This document shows, piece after piece, positions 54,665 through 61,966 of a stretch of DNA of 64,000 nt; positions within the stretch are counted from its first letter, which is position 1; each line of letters begins with the position of its first letter. The notes below the pieces were generated by a model. It was not told the DNA's origin. It worked only from the letters and a program-made list of their open reading frames with translations, and did no database searches. The DNA is taken from contig JAFQPO010000007.1 in assembly GCA_017411715.1 (NCBI GenBank), positions 1-64,000 on the forward strand. Reading direction: 5' to 3'. The DNA is from Bacilli bacterium (GTDB taxonomy: Bacteria; Bacillota_I; Bacilli_A; ML615J-28; CAG-313). Both the position numbers and the translations under genes were made by a program.

Positions 54665-55228
54665 TTATGCATTTGATTTAGGAGTAGCACTGAATGTAAC
54701 AGTGATACTTGTAAATGTTGCATCTGTAGGAACAGCTACTAATTCAATTTCTAAAGTTAATGTTGTAGTAGGAGCAGCTTCAGTTAATGTGTCAGTTGCA
54801 AATGTTGCAGTTGCAGTGAAATATTGATTAGTATCACTTGAAGGATTTGTGTTAGCAATAGTAACAACTGGAGTTTCTAATAATGCATCAATACCTTCTT
54901 TTTGAGTAGAATACTCAACTTCATAAACTAATACTAGTTTATCGCCAACTGTTTCAAATCCAGCAACAGATAAAGTTACTTCATGAGCACCAGCTTCAAT
55001 TGTGTTAGTAGAAGAACTTGGTGCTGCAGTACCAGCTGCACCATTAACATCAGTAGGTGTTTCACTTACTACTTGTGAGAAAGTAACATCAAATTCATTA
55101 ACAGTTACTGCAGAAATATGTGCACTACCAGTAATTTGTAAATTTCTAGAAATTGCAGCATAACCTACACCCATTAATAGAATTGCAACAATTAAAAATG
55201 CTACAATAGCAATACGTCTGTTTTTCAT
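54665..55228 (-). CDS. Secreted protein with SipW-type signal region
   Basis: Product of 187 residues. It starts MKNRRIAIVAFLIVAILLMG, then VGYAAISRNLQITGSAHISA. G-Y-A-x-I-S-R-x-L-x-I-x-G-x-A is shared with the next protein, so both are probable substrates of the same peptidase. The mature part is beta-rich, Thr-rich and acidic, with no Cys, and resembles a single jelly-roll unit; no named domain is recognised. The ATG at 55228 has AAAGGA 10 nt upstream. It lies 59 bp before the signal peptidase gene and is co-transcribed with it. Confidence 0.78.
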   Translation of the reverse strand: MKNRRIAIVAFLIVAILLMGVGYAAISRNLQITGSAHISAVTVNEFDVTFSQVVSETPTDVNGAAGTAAPSSSTNTIEAGAHEVTLSVAGFETVGDKLVLVYEVEYSTQKEGIDALLETPVVTIANTNPSSDTNQYFTATATFATDTLTEAAPTTTLTLEIELVAVPTDATFTSITVTFSATPKSNA

Positions 55229-55274
55229 AATTATAAATTCCTTTCTTATTATTGCAATATATGTTTGCATATAT

Positions 55275-55303
55275 ATTATACACCTTTATTACTTAGTTTT
55301 CAA
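55275..55303 (-). promoter_or_regulatory. Promoter of the 187-residue protein and signal peptidase genes
   Basis: On the minus strand TTGAAA (55303-55298), 17 nt and a perfect TATAAT (55280-55275). It lies after the terminator of the preceding gene, so the peptidase genes can be expressed independently. Confidence 0.75.
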
Positions 55304-55326
55304 CAAAATGGATTTTTTGTTATATA

Positions 55327-55357
55327 GAAAAAATCACTAGCGTAAAACTAGTGATTT
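55327..55357 (-). terminator. Terminator of the 459-residue SipW-type substrate gene
   Basis: The stem AAATCACTAG/CTAGTGATTT is followed by TTTTTTC on the minus strand. Confidence 0.85.
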
Positions 55358-56736
55358 TATCCTCTTACTTGATGATAATAATCTAATGCTTCTTGTAGCT
55401 CCTCAATGACAGGAATAATTTGTGCTCTTGTATAACTTCTAATTACTTTAAATTCTTGTCCATTATTAAAGTTGTTAAAATATGGAGCGGCTTTTGTATA
55501 TGCTTTTAGGATAATAGCAATTTCGTCCGCGGTCGAATATTCATTAGCCTTATAAATATCATATACTTTTTTCATAATTTTTGTATTATCAATATCATTA
55601 AAAATATCTTGGTCAAATGTTGACATCAAATCCTCTAAAGTCTTTAATTTATCATATTGGTCACCTTGTTCATAACCAACTTTATAAACTAGGCCATCAG
55701 CAGTTTGATAATCTTTCTTAGACGCAATCCATGTTTCAATATCAACTGCGCCTTCATATATTCCATCTGTTTGATCGTAATCTTCTGCCTTAGCTGTCCC
55801 TTCATAGAGTTCGGCTAGCTGGTACCATGCTTGACCATTAGAGTCGATTGTATAAGAAATAGCATATACAGTTTCAGTTGCCCCGGCCGGTGATAAAGAA
55901 CCCGCAGTAATATATAATGTATATTCACACCCATTTGCACCATTAGGGTAACTATCTCCAGTTGTTAAACCGTCAACATTTTCTCTTCTTACCATAACAG
56001 TAACCGGAACTTTAACCCCATCAATTTCTACAACCAAATCTTCTCCAAACATATTATCAAAGATTTGTTTATCTTCACCAATATTGCCAATAACAGTGGT
56101 TCCGTCTTCCGCATATTTTTCATTAAATACTTGAGCTAAATAATTATATCCATAAGTACTAGTTTTATCATTTAGGATTTGCAGGAATCTATCATAAACG
56201 CCATCGATTCTAATATCAAAATGAAAATTAACAAAAGTTGTTAAATATCCTTTTGCGTTACTACCATACTTATAAGTAACATAAAATGTACGATGTGTAT
56301 GAGGTGGAACCCAGTCATCTGTGTTAAATGTTAATCCAACGTCTGTAACTCTATCTTTAGTTGTAATAGATATTCCATTATCAGTCCCAATTAAACTGTT
56401 TGACTCGAAACTTTCAACAAGTTTTACTCCGTGATACCAATATGTAATATCTGTATTATTATGAACCTCTATCTCATATGTAACAGTACCACCAATTTGT
56501 TGGGCATTAACAACCGAAGAAAAATTAGTCGGATACATATAATCAAAAGAAACAGATGTTGCACCTGATGTAGTTAACAGTTTGGCGTTAGATATATAAA
56601 TTTTTTTAACAGGAGGCTTAATGCTAGCGGTACCTGATATATATAAATCTCTACTAATACTAGCATAACCAACAATCAAAAAAGCACATGAAAACAAACA
56701 TATAATAACAATTAGCAATTTTTTATTAGTTCTCAT
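55357..56736 (-). CDS. Secreted protein with SipW-type signal region, probable second substrate
   Basis: Product of 459 residues. The signal region LLIVIICLFSCAFLIVGYASISRDLYISGTAS matches the neighbour's motif. A beta-rich domain of about 170 residues follows (jelly-roll-like, with FDYMYP, YEIEVHN and HTHRTFYVTYK strands), then a mixed region (180-330) and a helical C-terminus with Tyr/Asp-rich repeats. It has no LPxTG or terminal anchor. It has its own promoter and terminator, 128 bp upstream of the neighbouring substrate gene. The ATG at 56736 follows AAGGAGG. Confidence 0.75.
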   Translation of the reverse strand: MRTNKKLLIVIICLFSCAFLIVGYASISRDLYISGTASIKPPVKKIYISNAKLLTTSGATSVSFDYMYPTNFSSVVNAQQIGGTVTYEIEVHNNTDITYWYHGVKLVESFESNSLIGTDNGISITTKDRVTDVGLTFNTDDWVPPHTHRTFYVTYKYGSNAKGYLTTFVNFHFDIRIDGVYDRFLQILNDKTSTYGYNYLAQVFNEKYAEDGTTVIGNIGEDKQIFDNMFGEDLVVEIDGVKVPVTVMVRRENVDGLTTGDSYPNGANGCEYTLYITAGSLSPAGATETVYAISYTIDSNGQAWYQLAELYEGTAKAEDYDQTDGIYEGAVDIETWIASKKDYQTADGLVYKVGYEQGDQYDKLKTLEDLMSTFDQDIFNDIDNTKIMKKVYDIYKANEYSTADEIAIILKAYTKAAPYFNNFNNGQEFKVIRSYTRAQIIPVIEELQEALDYYHQVRG

Positions 56737-56770
56737 ATCATATACCTCCTTGTACAAAATTATATATTAT

Positions 56771-56799
56771 ACTATATCATATTTAAATATAATTTTCAA
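56771..56799 (-). promoter_or_regulatory. Promoter of the 459-residue SipW-type substrate gene
   Basis: On the minus strand TTGAAA (56799-56794), 17 nt, TATAGT (56776-56771); same -35 as the promoter at 55275. Confidence 0.6.
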
Positions 56800-56800
56800 T

Positions 56801-57337
56801 CTAAATATAATTCTGTTTATTAAGTTTATTATATATCATCACAATTAGTGGTATTAAAACAATTTGTAAGATGATACCAGGAATAGCATTAACAAAGCCA
56901 TCCATTATAAAAATCATCGGTGTAAACTTAATTGTGTTAAAGCCTAATGCGCTAAACATCACAAGTCCCCAAATCATTCTTCCAACAATCATAGCTATTA
57001 TTAATGAAAGATAAATGTATATTTTTTTCTTTGGTAATAATTTGTACATAACACCAGATATTAACCCGTATCCCGCAAGTTCAAAAGACATACATAAAGC
57101 TGTTGGAAAAAGTGGCGGCATACCGATGATAAGTGATCTAAATATTGGTAAAATTAAACCCACTAATAAACCATACTTCCATCCACAGATAAATCCACAT
57201 AACAAAACAGGAATATGCATAGGACATAACATAGATCCAATTTCAGGAATTTGTCCTGTGAAATATGGTAATATCATACCTAATGATATAAATGTTGCTG
57301 ATAAAGTTATTTTAAAAAGTATTTTATTGTTTTTCAT
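56801..57337 (-). CDS. ECF-transporter substrate-binding (S) component
   Basis: Product of 178 residues with six transmembrane segments. It has the S-component pattern: a first helix with A-T-F-I-S-L-G-M, CPMHIPVLLCGFICGWKYGLLVGLI, RSLIIGMPPLFPTALCMSFELAGYG and a terminal pair of helices. The MHIP and W-K-Y-G segments resemble S components for vitamin-type substrates such as pantothenate, but I cannot name the ligand. It would pair with an EcfA-EcfA'-EcfT module encoded elsewhere. AAAGGAT precedes the ATG. Confidence 0.8.
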   Translation of the reverse strand: MKNNKILFKITLSATFISLGMILPYFTGQIPEIGSMLCPMHIPVLLCGFICGWKYGLLVGLILPIFRSLIIGMPPLFPTALCMSFELAGYGLISGVMYKLLPKKKIYIYLSLIIAMIVGRMIWGLVMFSALGFNTIKFTPMIFIMDGFVNAIPGIILQIVLIPLIVMIYNKLNKQNYI

Positions 57338-57427
57338 ATTATCAACAATCCTTTTTCTTTATTTTATATATTATAACATATATATTTTTTTTATTCTTTT
57401 AAATGCTTTTTCTTTATAATTAATAAA

Positions 57428-57690
57428 TTATATTCTAAAAAATTTCTTTCCTTGTGTAAGAAGCATTAAAAGAGGGATTGTATCTGTATGCATAATAAAC
57501 CATCTTTCTTCTTCCGAATAGTCATTTAGTTTAATATCTAAATGATTCATTGCTTCATAAACTTCTTCACTAGTTAAATTTGTAGTACTAGCAATCTCGC
57601 TAACTATCATTCCATTTCTAGCATTCTTTTTATTATTATTTTCAAATAAACAAACAAGCACTTTTAAAACATTAATATTACAAAAATTAG
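57428..57690 (-). pseudogene. Remnant of an XRE-regulator C-terminal domain
   Basis: The 77 residues from the ATG at 57661 align with the last third of the XRE protein at 60754-61542: both share L-V-x-x-F-E-N-N-N, N-G-x-x-V-x-E, E/Q-V-Y-E-A-M-N-x-L-D, E-R-W-F-x-x-H-x-D-T-I-P-L-L-M-L and F-F-R. Homology continues upstream of that ATG (SNFCNIN against SNLCNMN) until a TAA at about 57691, so the protein's HTH and middle part are missing. It abuts a 15-bp inverted repeat (57682-57720). I judge it a broken copy, though a short product is possible. Confidence 0.75.
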
Positions 57691-57720
57691 ATTAAAATGG
57701 TCACATTTAATCTAATTTTT
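57682..57720. repeat. 15-bp perfect inverted repeat at the edge of the XRE remnant
   Basis: AAAAATTAGATTAAA and its complement (57706-57720) are separated by ATGGTCACA. The remnant's homology starts inside the left arm. It may be a weak terminator or the scar of a mobile element. Confidence 0.6.
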
Positions 57721-57780
57721 AATTGTTTGATTTCTGTTAAATGTATCATTACATCATTAGTGATACGTGTTTCATAAGAA

Positions 57781-57820
57781 AAAAGTCAGGTAACCATCTT
57801 GTGTTGGTTACCTGACTTGA
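57781..57820 (-). terminator. Terminator of the 303-residue lipoprotein gene
   Basis: A perfect 14-bp stem (AAGTCAGGTAACCA) with an 8-nt loop is followed by a T run on the minus strand. Confidence 0.9.
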
Positions 57821-57823
57821 ATT

Positions 57824-58735
57824 TTATTTATCAATTACTCTTATAAATACTGGTTTAGGGCCAGAATATGTTATAACTATATTATCAATTATTATTTCTT
57901 TTATGACATCTGGATAGTCTGTAAATTCATCGCTAACTCGCACGACATAACCATTTTTGTTATCAAAATAAAATGATACATCTATATCTTCAATTCTTGC
58001 ATCTGATTCAGTATTAATTAAACTTTCCAAATGTTTTTTCTGTACTGCTATTTCATGACCCCAATTGTATATATATTCAGGTCGTTTAATTCCATTAAAC
58101 ACATCTGCAATTTCTTGTAGTTCATCACTATTCAATAATCCACTGTTGAATGCATCTTCAATTTCATAATACTCTATATTTTTTGGGATATAAATAAACT
58201 TGACCATTAGATTTTGATTATTTCTAACTTCTAAACTTGTATTATATCCATTGTCAAATGTACCATCTGCCTTTAACGTTAATCGTACTATAACATCATT
58301 TAATAATTCATTAGAGTGCTTAGTTTCTTTACCAAATACAAATTCGTAATTAATATTAACTAATTTTTCATGAAGAAAATGTTCATTATAATGCTCTGAT
58401 AGATTTGAGCTTGGAATTAATTCGTAAGTCCCAGCTGCACCAAATAATGAATTCAATATTTCTCCAGAATATCCAAAATATGGATAGTTTTTTTTCAATA
58501 AATAATTATATAATTCTTCTGCATATTTCTCAAATTCTTCTTTTGTAGAATTAAAATAGCAAAATCCTAATTCTTCTCTTTTATATATATCAGTGTGAGT
58601 AGGTTTAATTAGATCAGATAAATCACTTTTTAGCAAAACACTTGGTTTCACGAAGCCATAGCCATCATCATTAAAGCAACCTGATAAACATAATACAAAT
58701 ACTAATAAAAACATACTAACTACTATTTTCTTCAT
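57824..58735 (-). CDS. Lipoprotein of unknown function
   Basis: Product of 303 residues. The signal peptide ends in the lipobox LSGC (Cys20), so the protein is held on the outer membrane face. The mature part is mixed alpha/beta and Tyr- and Glu-rich (EKYAEELYNYLLKKNYPYFGY), with no motif I recognise. It is a single gene with a strong terminator. GAGGAG stands 10 nt before the ATG. The only support for function is its surface location. Confidence 0.7.
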   Translation of the reverse strand: MKKIVVSMFLLVFVLCLSGCFNDDGYGFVKPSVLLKSDLSDLIKPTHTDIYKREELGFCYFNSTKEEFEKYAEELYNYLLKKNYPYFGYSGEILNSLFGAAGTYELIPSSNLSEHYNEHFLHEKLVNINYEFVFGKETKHSNELLNDVIVRLTLKADGTFDNGYNTSLEVRNNQNLMVKFIYIPKNIEYYEIEDAFNSGLLNSDELQEIADVFNGIKRPEYIYNWGHEIAVQKKHLESLINTESDARIEDIDVSFYFDNKNGYVVRVSDEFTDYPDVIKEIIIDNIVITYSGPKPVFIRVIDK

Positions 58736-58963
58736 ATAAATTCAAACTCCTCGTATAATATAATAAATAAGTCCTCATTTTTATTGGAACTATTTTACTT
58801 ATTTATATTATAATGCATAATTAATAAATATGCACTAGAATTTACTCTCTTTGTAAGAGAACTTTCATTCTTTCATATATAAAACAATTTATCATAGTAA
58901 AAAGTGACAAAAAGTTTTATATCTTCATCTATATTATATCATTTAGAAATATATCATGTCGTA

Positions 58964-59224
58964 TTATAAAACTGTTATTGGTTCAGTTTTAAAAATATTT
59001 ATTACTCTTTTCTCTCCTGCCCACTCATATACATTTTCAAATAAAATTTTATGTATTAAAAATATATCATTAACTTTAACTATTTCGATATCTGATTTTA
59101 ATAATTTGATTATGCCTAAATTAACCATTGTTGTTTCATAATCATCCAACTTATGTTGTTCTTTAATATTTGCAATATTCTTCAATACATTTGTATCATC
59201 ATATACATATGGATCTTTAATCAT
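58964..59224 (-). pseudogene. Truncated Fic-domain protein (toxin remnant)
   Basis: Product of 86 residues that matches the start of Fic proteins: IKDPYVYDDTNVLKNIANIK, then IFLIHKILFENVYEWAGEKRVINI, the region just ahead of the active loop. A stop follows at TEPITVL, and the catalytic H-P-F-x-x-G-N-G-R is missing; it is not found in any frame of the next 120 bases. Its ATG overlaps the upstream antitoxin gene by eight bases. Known: intact Fic proteins add AMP to targets. This one cannot do so. It could still be a harmless partner, so inactivation is the safer reading. Confidence 0.7.
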
Positions 59225-59558
59225 TTATAAAACTCCTTTTTATCGCAAATACAGCTGTTTCATAATCAATTTGACCACTTGCATATAAATTTAAAATATT
59301 TTTATTTTTTTCACTTACTTTTCCATTTCCAGCGGTTGATTCTATGATCATGGCAAGATTAGTGTATTCTTCGTTATTATTTTTAGGTAGTTCTATCTCA
59401 AAGGGAAAACCTCCTCTTAATATTACCTGATTTAAAAACATTGATACTGCATAAGAAGTATTAACCCCTAATCTTTTAAAAATGTTTTCTGACTGAACTT
59501 TTACATCAGGTTCTATTCTAATATGAATCAACTCAGTTTTATTTATTGATTTATTCAT
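59217..59558 (-). CDS. RelB/DinJ-family antitoxin
   Basis: Product of 113 residues. The N-terminal ribbon-helix-helix (ELIHIRIEPDVKVQSENIFK, then SYAVSMFLNQVILRGGFPFE) is typical of RelB/DinJ. The last 55 residues are an unusual extension, ending DYETAVFAIKRSFIND. It should bind DNA and its own promoter and neutralise a toxin; the gene after it is a broken Fic. The ATG at 59558 has GAGGTG upstream. DinJ normally pairs with YafQ-type toxins, so this RelB-Fic pairing is uncommon. Confidence 0.82.
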   Translation of the reverse strand: MNKSINKTELIHIRIEPDVKVQSENIFKRLGVNTSYAVSMFLNQVILRGGFPFEIELPKNNNEEYTNLAMIIESTAGNGKVSEKNKNILNLYASGQIDYETAVFAIKRSFIND

Positions 59559-59639
59559 TTTAAACACCTCACACTATTTTTGTATCACATTTGATATACA
59601 TTATGCAAGTTTTTGACTATCTTTTAAAAAATATTTTCA

Positions 59640-59692
59640 CTAAAAAAGTCAGTAAGCAAATCACCTTATATAATTTACCCACTGACTAATTT
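59640..59692 (-). terminator. Terminator of the 299-residue XRE gene
   Basis: A stem of about 15 bp using G-U pairs (AGTCAGTGGGTAAAT/ATTTGCTTACTGACT) is followed by TTTTTT on the minus strand. Confidence 0.85.
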
Positions 59693-59694
59693 AC

Positions 59695-60594
59695 TTATCT
59701 ATTAATTTCGTTATTAATATCTTCTAATGTTCTAATTTCTTGATTACTAAATCCAATTAGCTTACTTCTATGCATTACTTCTTTAACGGCATCTTTGATA
59801 ACTTTTACTAAAATATCATAGTCTTTATCACCTTTAATACTATCATATAATTTTACTAGTTTAGTTACTTTATCGATTTTTTCTTCATTTGATAACTTAT
59901 CATCATATGATATATACTTACCTAATTTATTTCCAACAAACGAAACAAGTTCATATAAATTTGATGTTAATTGATTGTAGTATTCTTTAGTGCCTTTTTG
60001 GTATAGTTGCTCTATTTTTTGACCACTTGTATGATAGAATGATGGAAAATTATTTAGTAGCTCTAAAGCACTTTGTTCATCACCTTTTGCATATAATACT
60101 TTAGCTTTATAATTAATAGCTTCAAGTCTATAGTTTTCTACATCACAACCTTCTAGTATTAAATCACATACTTTAATAATTTCTTTTTCATTTTTAACAA
60201 GTACTTTAGGATCATTATCTGCCACTCCGCCTGTTGTAAAGAATAAATAGTTAATCATTATTTCATAATCGTTAGGATAGGCTGATCTTGCGGCAATTGC
60301 TAATTCTTTTGCTTTATTCCAATCATTATTAAAAAACCAGGCATTATAGATTTCTTTTTTAACTTTTTTGATTTCTTCTTCAATTAACATATAGTCATAT
60401 CCCATTAATTCATCAATCGATACACCAAAGAAATGTGATAAAGGAAATAATAATGTAATATCAGGGTATGTTTCGTTGTTTTCCCATTTGCTAACAGCGG
60501 CAGGTGTGACATTGAAGATTTCTGCTAAACCTTCTTGTGTAATTTTTTTAGTTTTTCTTAGTCTTTTGATGTTTTCTGAAATTTTAATATTCAT
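59695..60594 (-). CDS. XRE-family regulator with C-terminal helical domain
   Basis: Product of 299 residues. The N-terminal 65 residues are a Cro/CI helix-turn-helix (ITQEGLAEIFNVTPAAVSKWENNETYPDI). The rest is helical with TPR-like pieces (YNAWFFNNDWNKAKELAIAA, LEAINYKAKVLYAKGDEQSA), as in regulators that sense a peptide or count a cell state. Its start region carries the same operator as the other XRE gene. GAAAGG precedes the ATG. The target genes are unknown. Confidence 0.88.
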   Translation of the reverse strand: MNIKISENIKRLRKTKKITQEGLAEIFNVTPAAVSKWENNETYPDITLLFPLSHFFGVSIDELMGYDYMLIEEEIKKVKKEIYNAWFFNNDWNKAKELAIAARSAYPNDYEIMINYLFFTTGGVADNDPKVLVKNEKEIIKVCDLILEGCDVENYRLEAINYKAKVLYAKGDEQSALELLNNFPSFYHTSGQKIEQLYQKGTKEYYNQLTSNLYELVSFVGNKLGKYISYDDKLSNEEKIDKVTKLVKLYDSIKGDKDYDILVKVIKDAVKEVMHRSKLIGFSNQEIRTLEDINNEINR

Positions 60595-60655
60595 AAATAC
60601 ATTCCTTTCTTAAAGCATATTTGCTTTTATTATTTGTAATATCGGCCTTAATTAC

Positions 60656-60676
60656 AATAGAAACATTGTTTCTATT
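60656..60676 (-). promoter_or_regulatory. Operator AATAGAAAC-ATT-GTTTCTATT at the 299-residue XRE gene
   Basis: A perfect 21-bp inverted repeat (9-bp arms) starts 4 nt downstream of the -10 box. The same arms occur twice in front of the second XRE gene. Confidence 0.85.
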
Positions 60677-60679
60677 AAT

Positions 60680-60708
60680 ATTATATCATCAAAAAAATGT
60701 ATTTACAA
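60680..60708 (-). promoter_or_regulatory. Promoter of the 299-residue XRE gene
   Basis: On the minus strand TTGTAA (60708-60703), 17 nt, TATAAT (60685-60680). Confidence 0.75.
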
Positions 60709-60753
60709 CCCACTGGTAGTTAACCATATATTAACTAAAAGTTAAGTTTTTAA

Positions 60754-61542
60754 TTATTGATATTTTCCAGCTCTAAAGAAGTCCATACCTTGTACTATTA
60801 ACATTAAAAGTGGAATAGTATCTATGTGTGTCACAAACCATCTCTCATCATTTGCTTTATCATTAATTATTACATCTAAATTGTTCATTGCTTCGTATAC
60901 TTGATCTACTGTTAAATGAGTCATTTTTGAAAGTTCATCAACTGTTAATCCATTGTCTCTAATTCCATTGTTATTGTTTTCAAAGAAAGCTACCAAAACT
61001 TTCAAAACATTCATATTACATAGATTTGACAATGTTCTATATATTTTTCTGATTTGCGTAATATCAATTTTTTCCATATCTTTAAATGATGATACTAACA
61101 TTGAATTAATGTCATGTGATAACACTCCACCATGTTCTTCACCATATGCTTGCATAATTGCACAATTATTACCATACTTACCATCAATTAATTTTTGTGC
61201 TATATCTGATTTTTTATTTGAAGTGCATGATCCAGTTAATCTACAAATTCTATAAACAGCATCTATTAATTCTCCATCATCTTCAATACTTTTTAAGTAT
61301 GAGTGTAATTCAATATATATATTATTAATTGATGTTATAGGTTCATACCCAATTAATTCATCAATAGTAACAGAATAGAATTCAGCAATTTTTGGTAGCA
61401 TAGTAATATCAGGACACGATAAACCTAACTCCCATTTTGAAATACTTTGATTTGTAACGCCAAATATTTCTGCCAATTGTTCTTGAGTTAAGCCTTTTTC
61501 CTTTCTTAACATTTGTAAGTTCTCTGCTATTTTAATAGTCAT
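60754..61542 (-). CDS. XRE-family regulator with a C-terminal HTH-like domain
   Basis: Product of 262 residues. The N-terminal Cro/CI domain reads LTQEQLAEIFGVTNQSISKWELGLSCPDI. The middle (residues 75-170) is Cys-containing and not recognised (YRICRLTGSCTSNKKSDIAQ). The C-terminal 90 residues look like a second winged-helix domain (TVDELSKMTHLTVDQVYEAM) and are the part duplicated in the remnant at 57428. The leader has two operators that match that of the other XRE gene. GAAAGG precedes the ATG. Autoregulation and cross-control are likely. Confidence 0.88.
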   Translation of the reverse strand: MTIKIAENLQMLRKEKGLTQEQLAEIFGVTNQSISKWELGLSCPDITMLPKIAEFYSVTIDELIGYEPITSINNIYIELHSYLKSIEDDGELIDAVYRICRLTGSCTSNKKSDIAQKLIDGKYGNNCAIMQAYGEEHGGVLSHDINSMLVSSFKDMEKIDITQIRKIYRTLSNLCNMNVLKVLVAFFENNNNGIRDNGLTVDELSKMTHLTVDQVYEAMNNLDVIINDKANDERWFVTHIDTIPLLMLIVQGMDFFRAGKYQ

Positions 61543-61590
61543 ATATTTATTCCTTTCGTGATATGGTTTTTGTAATCTTGCAAGTTTTAC

Positions 61591-61629
61591 AATAGAAACT
61601 TGTTTTCTATTAGAAACTTTGTTTCTATT
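61591..61629 (-). promoter_or_regulatory. Two overlapping operators of the AATAGAAAC type
   Basis: Sites 61591-61611 and 61609-61629 each have 9-3-9 symmetry with one mismatch against AATAGAAAC-N3-GTTTCTATT. They lie just downstream of the -10 of the 262-residue XRE gene. Confidence 0.8.
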
Positions 61630-61632
61630 AAC

Positions 61633-61661
61633 ATTATAACATCATATATGGTTGTAGTCTA
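61633..61661 (-). promoter_or_regulatory. Promoter of the 262-residue XRE gene
   Basis: On the minus strand TAGACT (61661-61656), 17 nt, TATAAT (61638-61633), then directly the paired operators. Confidence 0.6.
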
Positions 61662-61700
61662 CATATTGAAAGTTGGAATTTTACTATTTTACCCAACTGA

Positions 61701-61778
61701 TAGTTGGAATAATAGTTCAAATCCCATCAATCGACAATTATTCCAACTACAGTAAAATACCCTATATTCAAATCCCAT
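61701..61778. repeat. Inverted and direct repeats in the gene-free stretch 61662-61810
   Basis: TAGTTGGAATAAT (61701-61713) and its exact complement (61737-61749) are separated by 23 nt. The 12-mer TTCAAATCCCAT occurs at 61716-61727, within that loop, and again at 61767-61778. A third GTTGGAAT stands at 61672. The stretch codes for nothing I can see; it may be the remains of a mobile element. Confidence 0.6.
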
Positions 61779-61810
61779 TAGTTGTAAAAATCTAATAACT
61801 TCTCTAGAAA

Positions 61811-61838
61811 ATAAAAAAATTGCTCCAAATACGGAACA
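61811..61838 (-). terminator. Terminator of the XRE-RhuM pair
   Basis: The stem TTGTTCC/GGAGCAA (one G-U) with loop GTATTT is followed by TTTTTTTATTTT on the minus strand. It lies beyond the 76-bp repeat R1. Confidence 0.8.
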
Positions 61839-61890
61839 AAATCTTTTAAATAGGTCTTAAAACCTATATATTTGAACTATAAATCAAGTG

Positions 61891-61966
61891 ACTTATAGAC
61901 ACATTCTAATGCCTTACTGCTACCATATCTATCTTTTTAATAGGTGTATGAGACTATAAGTCTTTC
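61891..61966 (-). repeat. 76-bp repeat R1, directly after the RhuM stop codon
   Basis: It aligns without gaps to R2 (63237-63312), 64 of 76 bases identical by hand count. It begins ACTTATAG and ends near CTATAAGT; the outer ends (about 14 bp with two mismatches) are complementary, so it can fold into an imperfect hairpin. Its last base is next to the TAG stop of the RhuM gene. Confidence 0.85.

Noticed and set aside
61714-61780. tRNA fragments, because TTCAAATCC looks like a T-loop
   Set aside because: No matching T-stem, anticodon arm or acceptor stem surrounds either copy.
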